Positions 23,686-34,309 of a stretch of 64,000 nucleotides of DNA are shown piece by piece (the first letter of the stretch is position 1; each line of letters opens with the position of its first letter). Origin of the DNA: Basidiobolus meristosporus CBS 931.73. Taxonomy: Eukaryota > Basidiobolomycota > Basidiobolomycetes > Basidiobolales > Basidiobolaceae. The stretch is from NCBI GenBank assembly GCA_002104905.1, contig MCFE01000488.1, positions 1 to 64,000 of the forward strand, read 5' to 3'. Under the pieces are notes generated by a model. It was not told the origin of the DNA, made no database searches, and saw only the letters and a program-made list of their open reading frames with translations. The translations under genes and the position numbers were made by a program.

Positions 23686-24738
23686 ATGCTCAGCAACAAC
23701 GAGACCCAATTCGACTGTTATGCTTGCCACGGCAAAGACCAAGCTCTTCAGCCTTGGGCATACACACCACGCCCACTTGGCGAGGACGATGTAGAGATTG
23801 CTATTTCACACTGTGGTATTTGCGGCTCTGATATTCACACCTTAGATTCCGGATGGGGAGCCACCAAATACCCGGTTGTGGTCGGTCACGAAATTATTGG
23901 CAAGGTGGTCGATAAAGGTCCTCGTGTCTCTGGACTTGAGATTGGTGATAGAGTCGGTGTGGGACCACAGGTGTTTGCCTGTTTGAAATCCGATTGCAAG
24001 GCTTGTAGCACTGGAAATGACGCCACTTGCACAAAATATGTTGGTGCTTATAACGGCACATATGCTGATGGAGCGAAATCTTATGGTGGATACTCTAAAG
24101 GCGTCCGAGTACTTTCTCACTATGCTTTCAAAATCCCTGATGTCATCGATTCTGCCGAGGCTGCTCCTATTCTTTGTGCCGGTGTTACCGTCTTCACACC
24201 TATGAGAAGACACGGTGTTAAGGAGGGACACCGTGTTGGTGTTGTTGGGATTGGTGGCCTTGGCCATTTGGCTCTTCAATACGCAAAGGCCCTTGGCGCC
24301 GAAGTCACCGCTATCTCCACATCCACCAACAAGAAGGCAGAGGCACACAAATTAGGGGCAACCCACTTTGTCAACTTGAGAGATGATGCCGATATGAAGG
24401 CTGCTTCCCGCTCGTTAGACTATCTATTTATCACTTCTAACGCTACCGACGCACCTTACGATAAGTACGCTAGTTTGTTGGATGTGTTCGGCAAGATAAT
24501 CTTGCTCGCCGCACCTGAAGACAATATCAAGATCAGTCCCTTCAGCTTGATCCCCAAAAACATTACTCTCGCTGGAAGCATCATTGGATCCATCGAGGAT
24601 CAGAAGGCAACTTTGGAGTTTTCTGCTAAACACAACATCCGTCCCATTATTGAGAAACTACCAATGGAGAAGGTCAATGAAGGACTTCAGCATGTTCGTG
24701 ATGGAAAGGTTCGCTACAGAGTTGTACTCGAAAACTAA
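23686..24738 (+). CDS. NADP-dependent zinc alcohol dehydrogenase (ADH6/cinnamyl-alcohol-dehydrogenase type)
   Basis: An intronless 350-residue gene, the usual length for the medium-chain dehydrogenase family. Catalytic-zinc ligands appear in CGICGSDIH and GHE. The structural-zinc loop is present with Cys residues spaced along ACLKSDCKACSTGNDATC. The Rossmann glycine motif is GIGGLGHLA, followed by the STSTNKK segment that in the CAD/ADH6 clade reads the 2'-phosphate of NADP. Members reduce aliphatic and aromatic aldehydes such as cinnamaldehyde, veratraldehyde and furfural, in the cytosol. A detoxification or fusel/aromatic-alcohol role is inferred. The lack of introns contrasts with many neighbours and could mean retroposition or transfer, but several genes here are also single-exon, so this is weak evidence. 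Confidence 0.95.
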   Translation: MLSNNETQFDCYACHGKDQALQPWAYTPRPLGEDDVEIAISHCGICGSDIHTLDSGWGATKYPVVVGHEIIGKVVDKGPRVSGLEIGDRVGVGPQVFACLKSDCKACSTGNDATCTKYVGAYNGTYADGAKSYGGYSKGVRVLSHYAFKIPDVIDSAEAAPILCAGVTVFTPMRRHGVKEGHRVGVVGIGGLGHLALQYAKALGAEVTAISTSTNKKAEAHKLGATHFVNLRDDADMKAASRSLDYLFITSNATDAPYDKYASLLDVFGKIILLAAPEDNIKISPFSLIPKNITLAGSIIGSIEDQKATLEFSAKHNIRPIIEKLPMEKVNEGLQHVRDGKVRYRVVLEN

Positions 24739-25205
24739 ATCACTTATTCGCCCTTTAAATAAATTCCAAAATTGCCTGTTATAATGTAATTATCCTAGTT
24801 ACTCGTTTTGATTCGATATGCACGGGTAGATTGTTTAGTACATAAGATATGTGCTGTAGGAGGCCAATGCAATGGGCCCCCGTATTTCTCCACCTCAGTA
24901 TATCGGCACAATGTCAGTGAAGTAGACAACTTGCTGCTTGCATGACACAGGCTAACTATACCAAGGGTATAATATCTCCAACTCCCAGAGAAGGGCTCTC
25001 TAACAACTCTATTGATGTTCATGGTCAGCGTTGCAGGCCAAGTTCTAGACATATTTACTATGCCGTATACCATTAAAGAATGCACTTCGAAAAGGAAAGT
25101 GGAGCCATTAGAGAGAGATTCTATTTAATTTAATGCTTAAGTTGGGAGAAAATCGTTTTCCAGGTATTGAGGTACCTGATGTTCCATTTGAAAAGAAAGG
25201 TTACT
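24739..25205. other. 3'-to-3' intergenic
   Basis: Lies between the convergent dehydrogenase and the mitochondrial RRM gene, and should contain both 3' UTRs (an AAATAAA-like signal sits near 24757). No gene is supported. Confidence 0.6.
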
Positions 25206-25478
25206 CTAATTCTTGGACAATTCGACACGGAGGACACGGTCGTTTAAGGACTGGCCATTAATGCTGGAAACGGCTTTTTCGGCCTCGGCTTCCTCCATCT
25301 TAACGAAGGCATAACCTCGACGACGAGGCAAAGAAACTTCGCTTACAGTACCATGTTGGGAGAAGAGTTCTTTAAGTTGTTCGGGTTTTGTCTTCTTTGA
25401 AAGGTTTCCGACGAACACGGACTTGGTAGCGTAGCCACGAATGGCGGTAATTTGTCTGCTAGCAATTCTGAACATCAT
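25206..25478 (-). CDS. Small RRM protein with mitochondrial targeting sequence
   Basis: A 90-residue single-exon protein consisting almost entirely of one RNA-recognition motif, with RNP2 VFVGNLSK at about residue 21 and RNP1 RGYAFVKM. It is preceded by a short Arg/Ile/Ala-rich, acid-free leader ending RGYATK. That leader is a classic mitochondrial presequence with an Arg-based cleavage site, so the mature protein would be a bare RRM of about 73 residues in the matrix, presumably binding mitochondrial RNA. The closest architecture I know is the organelle glycine-rich RRM proteins, here lacking the glycine tail. Two adjacent ATGs are possible starts; the upstream one at 25478 is used. Confidence 0.85.
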   Translation of the reverse strand: MMFRIASRQITAIRGYATKSVFVGNLSKKTKPEQLKELFSQHGTVSEVSLPRRRGYAFVKMEEAEAEKAVSSINGQSLNDRVLRVELSKN

Positions 25479-26467
25479 AGAACAAAGAGTAATAAGGTAT
25501 GGTCCGCTCCTTGGAATCTTTATAGAATTATCAACAGGATATTCAAATTTTTTTGATCATCTCACCTAGCTCTGTGACCACGCTAGGAGTGAAAATTTTC
25601 ATGCAATCAACCCACAGGTATCAATATATGGGAACCTAGTCACTATGCCACACGTGTTTTCGAAGCTTAAAAATCCGTGCGGGTTTAGAATTAATGGCTT
25701 GGTTCTTTGTGAGATGCACATAACTTGTTCAGGAATAAATCATCCTGCAAAGTTAGACATGCATTTTCCATCCTCCCACCCAAGTAGCAAATACGTAGAC
25801 ATAGTCGTAATTCCAGCTTGTCTGGTTGCAACATTCACACGCTGGACATCAACTGTTTGAATTTTGTGAAACTATAGCATGTCGCTTGATGTGCTAAAGT
25901 ATGTCACTTATTGTTGCTAGCTCCTCTCGACTGACGTACTGGGTGCTCTTACACAGATGAGCACCATGCATATTTACATGGATTGACGGACAAAATCCAA
26001 GTGATTCCTGGATGCCATTCCATATGTAGAATTGATTGTTTGAGACAGGAATCAGTTCCCATAGACATCTGTTTCTCATTGAAACCTAGACATTCCGGAA
26101 CCACGGCGGGACTAATTGGGATACATTGAACAAATTATACTAAAACTCCATTTTATACGGAATCACCTCCTAACCACACTACTTGGGCCTTAACATCGGG
26201 AAATAGCGAACAGTGTGGGGAATACAAAAATGATGTCTATTGCAGCGAAACCTCCAAATATGCCAGAGGCGTGAGGTGGGTCTCCTATCACTCTCTTTTC
26301 CGCTATAAATAGCTTGGCCATGCTTGAATGCATCAAATCCTAGCATCCAACCGACTCCTGTTGAATCATATTTACTTTCGCGTTTAATTCTTACTCTTGG
26401 TGTACATAGTTCGTCACAACTCATCTTCAGCTCACAGTACACACCACTGCACAGACCATTTTCTCTC
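25479..26467. other. Divergent intergenic region
   Basis: About 1 kb between the minus-strand mitochondrial RRM gene and the plus-strand F-box gene, so it holds both promoters. No gene seen. A TATA box at its right side is listed separately. Confidence 0.6.
26304..26311 (+). promoter_or_regulatory. TATA box of the F-box gene
   Basis: TATAAATA lies about 160 bp upstream of the ATG at 26468. The intervening sequence is open in frame but has only a TTG near its 5' end, which supports it being leader. Confidence 0.5.
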
Positions 26468-27958
26468 ATGAGAGTGGATCCAAGAAAGCAAACTCAGCCA
26501 CTTCCCTCAGATTGTGTATATAAAATAGTACGACGGGTCCATGATGACATGGGCACCTTGTTCAGTATGAGCTTAGCGAATCGAGCTTGGCGGGACATAG
26601 CCGTCAGATATCTTTACCAAGATCCCTGGAGTTACTTCCCTCAAGAGAATTGGAGTCAATCTGGCCAGGTTAAACGGATTGCGGGGCTCTTGGATACATT
26701 GTTTCACCCAGTGGACATCCAGAAGTTCCTCAGAAACGCACCCGACTTGGGTTTTCGCACAGAGGCCCCACCTTTCTTTCTAGATAAGAAATACTTAAAG
26801 AGCCTAGCAGTCCTAGATTTTTACTGGCTAAAAAGAGCACTTCGTTTGTTGTCCACCAAAAAATTTGGCCAACCGCAGGACGACTTCAATGTGGCGGGGT
26901 TTCGGAACTTGGCTAAAGATTTGATTTCCTTTGTTGTTGAACATAGGCCTCTGCAGTTGAAGAAGCTGACCCTGCTGGATTGCCGTACGATCGAGTCGCT
27001 CGATACCTCCAGCATCCGCTTGGCCTCTCTTCAATGCCTTGATGTACGGCAGCGTGTATTTGGAGAATGCGCAGTAGAACGGATCTGTGTACTCTGTCCA
27101 AATCTGGTCCAACTGAACATCACCGCGCTATTGGTGGACGAGGGGGCGGTGATTGCATTGATTAGAGGCATGAAGAGAAATACATTAAACAAATTCTCCA
27201 TAAATGGCCTGCTGAAGTCGGTCTCTCTGCTCATCCATACTTTGGCCCAGCAGCATCCAGACAGCCTCGAGCATTTTGGACTTGATATAAACCCAGGAAA
27301 TGCTCAAGAGGACGTGGTCGACCCATTCAACTCCGGCATCTACGAGTTGCATAAATTCGTCAATCTTCAATCCTTGACCCTCAGGGGGATGTACATAGAT
27401 ACCGGGATGGTGCAAAATTTGGCCCATCGTTGCACCCAGCTCTCTAGGATCCAGCTGTCTGGCCCTTACGTGGCCACGGGTGCAGTGGAAACCTTGGTCA
27501 TCAACACAGGGAGACGTTTGTCGGAGTTGGTGGTCAACATAGAGGAGCGATGTCTCGGACGAGTATTGCGGCTGCTGAAGCAGCACTGCCCTATGATCGA
27601 GAAGCTAGACATCCGAGGTATGGAGTTCGACTGCGATCAGCTTTCGCAGCTAGTAGTGTCGTGTCCGAACCTTGTGCATGTTGCGTTGGGATATCCTTCA
27701 TATGCCTCCACAAAGGCCTACAATGACATGGCGCTGTCGATCGTAAGTAACTGTGTGAAGCTAAGATACCTGGATTTCAATCGAGTCCACGTCGGCCCCC
27801 AAGTCGTTCCGAGTCTACTAAACCACTCTACCCTTCAAAAAATCGCCCTGCCTATACCCTTGCTACGCTCGCCGAGCTTCTTCAACCAGATTGTTGAGTT
27901 CAAATCCGTTGTATTAGCCGATCAGGGAATCTTTGAGTTATACATAAAATCCATATGA
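26468..27958 (+). CDS. F-box protein with leucine-rich-repeat-like region
   Basis: A single-exon protein of 496 residues. Residues ~10-53 form an F-box (LPSDCVYKIV, later NRAWRDIAVRYLYQDPW), which binds Skp1 in SCF ubiquitin ligases. The remainder contains irregular leucine-rich segments of about 25-30 residues with repeated L-x-x-L and C-P-N-L-V elements (LCPNLVQLNI, SCPNLVHVAL), as in FBXL-type substrate receptors. The target is unknown. Such F-box/LRR proteins are often multicopy and fast-evolving in early-diverging fungi. The open frame continues upstream to a TTG, but the first ATG is at 26468, downstream of a TATA box, and places the F-box directly at the N-terminus. Confidence 0.85.
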   Translation: MRVDPRKQTQPLPSDCVYKIVRRVHDDMGTLFSMSLANRAWRDIAVRYLYQDPWSYFPQENWSQSGQVKRIAGLLDTLFHPVDIQKFLRNAPDLGFRTEAPPFFLDKKYLKSLAVLDFYWLKRALRLLSTKKFGQPQDDFNVAGFRNLAKDLISFVVEHRPLQLKKLTLLDCRTIESLDTSSIRLASLQCLDVRQRVFGECAVERICVLCPNLVQLNITALLVDEGAVIALIRGMKRNTLNKFSINGLLKSVSLLIHTLAQQHPDSLEHFGLDINPGNAQEDVVDPFNSGIYELHKFVNLQSLTLRGMYIDTGMVQNLAHRCTQLSRIQLSGPYVATGAVETLVINTGRRLSELVVNIEERCLGRVLRLLKQHCPMIEKLDIRGMEFDCDQLSQLVVSCPNLVHVALGYPSYASTKAYNDMALSIVSNCVKLRYLDFNRVHVGPQVVPSLLNHSTLQKIALPIPLLRSPSFFNQIVEFKSVVLADQGIFELYIKSI

Positions 27959-28393
27959 AATTCACCAGTCCATCTCTGGCAGGAATTCGGTTCGGCCCAG
28001 GCTGGCCCATACCCCAAGCCAAACCGGTTCAAAAAGAATAGCTGGCATGCGATTTACATGGTTTTATTGAAGAAACCCCAGGTGAAAGGAGAAAAGTAAA
28101 GGTGAACAAAGGCGAGGGAATGGGAATCGACGTAATAGTTGTGTTCGAGTACTACCGGGTGACAAAATACCAGAACTTCAGTGTGATATTAGCGTGAAGT
28201 GAGTTCTGCTTGGGATGTACAGCTAGGTGTTGGTGGTGGTGGAGAATGGCAAGAGCGAGAGTTGGATTAAAGGGGCTTGCGAGAGAGATATCGGATTCAA
28301 CTCCGGCCATTACGAGAATTGAAAATGTGCTCATGTGTGGTAGTGAAGTATGTAAGACGTGGAGACAAAAGGTACATAAATGCTGGATGAACA
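27959..28393. other. 3'-to-3' intergenic
   Basis: Convergent 3' ends of the F-box gene and the G alpha gene. Short frames here are UTR. No gene supported. Confidence 0.6.
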
Positions 28394-30065
28394 TCACAAA
28401 ATTCCACTATCCTTCAATGCATTTTGCAAGATGGTTTCTTTAACCGCAGCGAAGACCAATCTGGATTGCGAGGTTGATGTCAGTTACACGGCATCGGACT
28501 ACATGGAATGGGTGCCGACTTACCTTATCTGTTGAGGGGTTCGAATCCAGGTGGATTGAAATGGTTAGTACGATTGCGTTGAAGAAATCAAGTAATTTGA
28601 ACGCAAACCTTTGAAGTGTCAGTGGCTTGGGTCAGACTGGACAATAGGAGAGGGCGGGTTAGTCGTCAATACTGTGCACTGCTACGCTGCTCTACTTACT
28701 GAGGATATATATTCAGCTTGGCTCGATTGGTCTGCGTGAATCTCCAAAGGATGTACTTCGCTGCCTTGTTGATATCCGGACCACCTAGTTAACCCGAGTG
28801 AGTGAGAATGTGGAAGGTAGAAAGCGGTAGGTCAGCTCGCAAGCACCTGTATATTCCGGAAAGTAATTTTCAAGCGGGACACGTGGCAGCTTCTCTCGAA
28901 ACAGGTCAATCTTATTTAAAAACAATATAATAGAAGTACGTAGGAACCATCGACTGTTGACGACCGACTCGAACAGAATGAGACTCTCGGTCATGCGGTT
29001 CTAGCAATTTAGCGTGTCTCGGTTAATAGCCCCTTGCAAGCCCATCATCACGCCGTATACATACCTGTCCGGATTCCTCGAGTAATACTTGATCATACTC
29101 GCTTAATGCAACACAAAAGATTATGGATGTAACCGCCTCAAAGCAGTGGATCCATTTCTTTCTTTCTGACCTCTGGCCGCCTACATCAAACATACTGAGA
29201 CCAGATCAGTTAGAGTCGCCCTTCTAGTGATCTTGATAAGGCATACTAACTGGATGTTGAGCTGCCCCATGTTGAATCGAGTTTCGATGATGCCGGTGGT
29301 TTTTGTACGAGCTCGAAGAACGTCGGCCTCATTAGGGATGTACTCCGGTGAGCCGATTCTTCTAATATGAGAGAAGAAGCTGTGTCGAATAGATAATATG
29401 TCATTACAACGTCATGCGGGAGATCTGAACTGGTTTGCGGCTTACTATGGTGCCGAATCCATTAGATAGAATTCATTCTGCCTGTTCATCAATGACAGGA
29501 TTATCGGGTCCTTCCATAGAGACTCCACTCCGTCGACCAGCTCGGGGCTGAGCTTCGTGATAAATGTGCCTTCAGCTTTGATGCTGAGCATCTTTTCGGC
29601 AAATTCCTGCAGCGTGACCGTTCCCAATGAATAAATCAATCACTTGATGGGTCAACTTCAAGCGGAGTGTACCTTGTTTTTCGCCTCGGTGGGCTCCAAG
29701 CCGAGCTTCGTCATACCAGCCACCAGGTTGTGCGCTGAATCAATCACGTTCTTGAAAATTGTCACTCTGAATAGAGATAGCTCCTCCGTCGTATAACCGT
29801 TCTGGTGGATGATTTTCATTTGCTTCACAATGGTAGATTTGCCTGATTCTCCACTCCCTAGAAAATAAACACGGGGTCAGTTTCGATTCGAGGAAGCTGG
29901 AGTCTCCTGCCGCGGCTGGGCGGGTTTCTGGAGCGGGGGATTTGTACCTAATAAAAGAATCTTGCATTCCTTGTTGAAACGGCGACTATCCTCCTCTAGT
30001 CCTCGATCGATCGCCATGCTTCTCTGACGAGCCTCACGGTCCTCTTGGGATAAACACATACCCAT
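28394..30065 (-). CDS. Heterotrimeric G-protein alpha subunit
   Basis: Ten exons give 353 residues, the normal G alpha length: 30065-29948, 29857-29673, 29606-29446, 29379-29251, 29194-29065, 29000-28847, 28784-28700, 28636-28609, 28528-28524 and 28460-28394. The guanine-nucleotide motifs are all present: GSGESGKST (P-loop), RTKTTG (switch I Arg/Thr), [12 protein letters not shown] (switch II), FLNKIDLF (NKxD) and TQATDT (G5). The N-terminus MGMCLS fits N-myristoylation at Gly2 with Cys4 available for palmitoylation, so it acts at the plasma membrane under seven-helix receptors. The C-terminus ends KDSGIL and has no Cys at position -4, so no pertussis-toxin site. The fungal G alpha class is not assigned. 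The ninth exon is only 5 nt (see findings). It is transcribed away from the STK32-type kinase gene. Confidence 0.95.
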
Positions 30066-31771
30066 CTTATAGATCAATTACAAAATCAAGCGAATGGAGA
30101 ATTACGAGAGTGTGTGTTGTGTTTCGGCGATGGGTGTGTACTATGTATGTCAAAAGGTATTGGAGTGTTGTGGCGTTCCAATAGCTGTCGGAAGGAAACC
30201 TGATGGTGATAACGCGTAAAACACTACGCTAAACTAAGACCAAACCACTATCCACTGCTTAAAGGGCTAGCTCTTATGCAGAACACGTAGGATTGACAAA
30301 AATGGAGTAGATCAACTGACACCCAAGGAAGTATCAAAAATAAGTTATAGCACTGACGAATAGGAAATCCTTTGTTCACAAGCACAGGCGTTAGTTCAAA
30401 CCTATGGTGGGACGTAAGGGCCGCTCGTACCTTTCTCGCTATGCTAAATAACCGAATCTTAGTTCTAGCCTGGACGAATCGCTTCGTGAATAAGGCTGGC
30501 AGGGTAGGTTGAACGTGGAGATATGAAATGAAGGGGAAACCACGCCAGGAAAAACGAGGTCGAAGTGGAAGTAAGGTGCGAAATAGAAAGTTGGTTTGAC
30601 GGATTACAGAAAGATGAATACCGATTGGAACGCTAGTGATGATATTAATCAAACCCTGCATCTCGGAGCGAGAATCAAAAAAGTGCGACGAAAAATTATG
30701 TAAGTGCTTAACAACTCCTGATTAGCGCGATTGTAAAATTTCTTCTCAATGTCACTATTAAGTAATGCTCGATTGTTGATAATTAAGCATAAAAATGCAG
30801 CTGTGTGACTTAATCTGCCTGTTAAAAAATCGAAACTGTACACCATGGAGAATTATCAAACTTAAAACATTATTGATTTGAGCGAATTGATGAGCAGCCT
30901 CGAGTAGCGTGCGTGGTGGGCCAATGGGGGCGCGCGGCATGACTCTGAGCCAATCCGAAGCAAGTCTAGCATTCCTGAAGCTGAACCCCAATAACTCGGC
31001 TACATTTGTAGAGGTTCTTGCACACCTCACTCAATGGAAGCACTGGAATGAATCCCGATTGACCAAAGTGGAATCCAATGCGACTGCTCCCCCAGCAACA
31101 ACCCACTCTCCCGACCTGCATGCCGGATTGCACGAGCGAAGGGCCCTCAAGTGCGGGCCGGCGCATTGCAAACTGCTCTAGACGTATGGCTCGTTTCTTA
31201 ACTGGCAGGCGGGTGTGAGATACGACCTAGGCCTCAAATCAAGAGCCCAGGGATGGGCGGTAGCCGCATCGAATCGGGGCTCTAGCCCGCAAACGCGTAG
31301 TCAGAATCTGCGATGCTGTTGACCATATTTCGATTTGGTGGGACGACCCCAAGAGCTGTTTCTGAAAAAGAGACCATGAGCCATTCTCCAAGATCAATGG
31401 TGTTTCTTCAGCGTGGAGATCAAATATTATCGAATCGCCAGTGAATCGCAATGCAGAATTACATTTGACAAACGGGTTAATGGCTGTTTGGGCTGATTTG
31501 CTCGAGCTCACCTGCTTAATCGGTTAATTATTCATATCAAATCTAGGAAACCACTCTATAGATTCCTGACAATTTTGGCTATTGTCAACCATCATGCACC
31601 TACTCTAAATTTAATTGAGGGTTGTCCAGCTATTCATATATCGCATTTTATCCTTCGATACGATCTAATCGCCTCGATTCTTACTGCCTTCACACTCAAA
31701 TACTCCTTGTTACCGTTGCCTGGGCACCTGACATAGAAACACACAAAGCGTCCTCGGAGGTCTTCTTTGAT
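30066..31771. other. Divergent intergenic region, signalling gene pair
   Basis: About 1.7 kb between the G alpha gene (minus) and the kinase gene (plus), so it should contain both promoters. A 137-codon minus-strand frame (30661-30248) has no recognisable motif and is not called. Confidence 0.55.
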
Positions 31772-33127
<1,356 letters not shown>

Positions 33128-34309
33128 GTCTCTGTAGGCCAATATACACTCACGTTTCCTGAAGCATCTCAATGGAATAGACGTGTATACATCGTCTGTA
33201 TCAGTCGTCTTGACTTTAGTAACACTTTTGTTAGCCATTAGTAATGGAGCACATTAGCCATATATCCACACCATCGATACCTCTGTAATATCCAGTTTTA
33301 GCATTTTATCATCTAACTTCTATGTCCTATTAATAGATCCCCTTATTTTCCCCGTTGATTTGTCAGACCTTGAGCCCTTCTATTTAGACCTCACTCCAGC
33401 CTGGCCACTGGAGCTCCATTACACATTAATTAAACACCAATCTATTCGATGGCATTGACCAAATGAGGCAAACAAACTGAGCGCTCACGGGCCATAATAA
33501 ATACCAATGTAAGTTACCACAGAAATATCACTAAAGGAGCAAATCCCCTGGACTAATATGGTGGCGTCCCGGATGCCGTTATATAAATGGCAGTCTATAT
33601 GAAGGACAAGGATGCAAGCAGTTTAATCTACGGGATAGAGGGAGCGCCGCTCAAGGGAGGGGGTTGGTGATGTATGGGATCCACTCCTCCCATGCAAACA
33701 AGGCAAACCTATTTTTATATCGCTATTTCCCGTGGGCTCTGCAGAGTATATGCTCAATGGATATCCCTAGCCCCAGTAGATCAAAAACGCTGACTGACAA
33801 CCCACCGTTCGGATAATTACATCCCTAATGCGCTTATCATGTATTCGACTGAACAGATACAAGCGAGGAGATGTGCAGCAGCCTTATTCGGTGATTGCGG
33901 GTCATGCTTTATGATTAGATAAATGATTTTGAAACCAAATTCCATATTGCTTGGCCGTTCATCATTTTCAAAGGCTCAATTGGCCAAAATATACTTGATG
34001 AGCGATTGTAGCATCTAGCCAGAACTGCCGTGGTTTCCAAGTGGCAGTATTCGGTAATTTAAAACCAATGATGATCCGCTGGCTCTCAGTTGGCATTATG
34101 TTGGCCATTTGGAAATCAAACAAATCATTTAGGACTTAAATTCACTGCCTACAAGGGGAAGCTACAGCTTATTTGGTTGTAGGGGGTTTCTCACATCATC
34201 TCCAGGGAAATCTTACATTTGACCGGCTGCATAGAAGGGATATTCCTAGTTTATACCTACCGATATCCTATCTCAATAATTTGCTGACGAGCCTTTCTAT
34301 TTGGTTGTC
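33128..34309. other. Intergenic, no gene recognised
   Basis: About 1.2 kb between two plus-strand genes. It contains the kinase 3' UTR and the flippase promoter. If the flippase has an additional first exon it would lie here, but none could be identified. Confidence 0.5.

Noticed and set aside
28538-28548. GGTTCGAATCC, an exact tRNA B-box consensus
   Set aside because: The flanking bases form only two pairs of a T-stem, no acceptor or A-box is present at the right distance, and it lies in an intron of the G alpha gene.
30248-30661. 137-codon minus-strand open frame
   Set aside because: No motif, no homology I recognise and it lies in the divergent promoter region; it could be chance.
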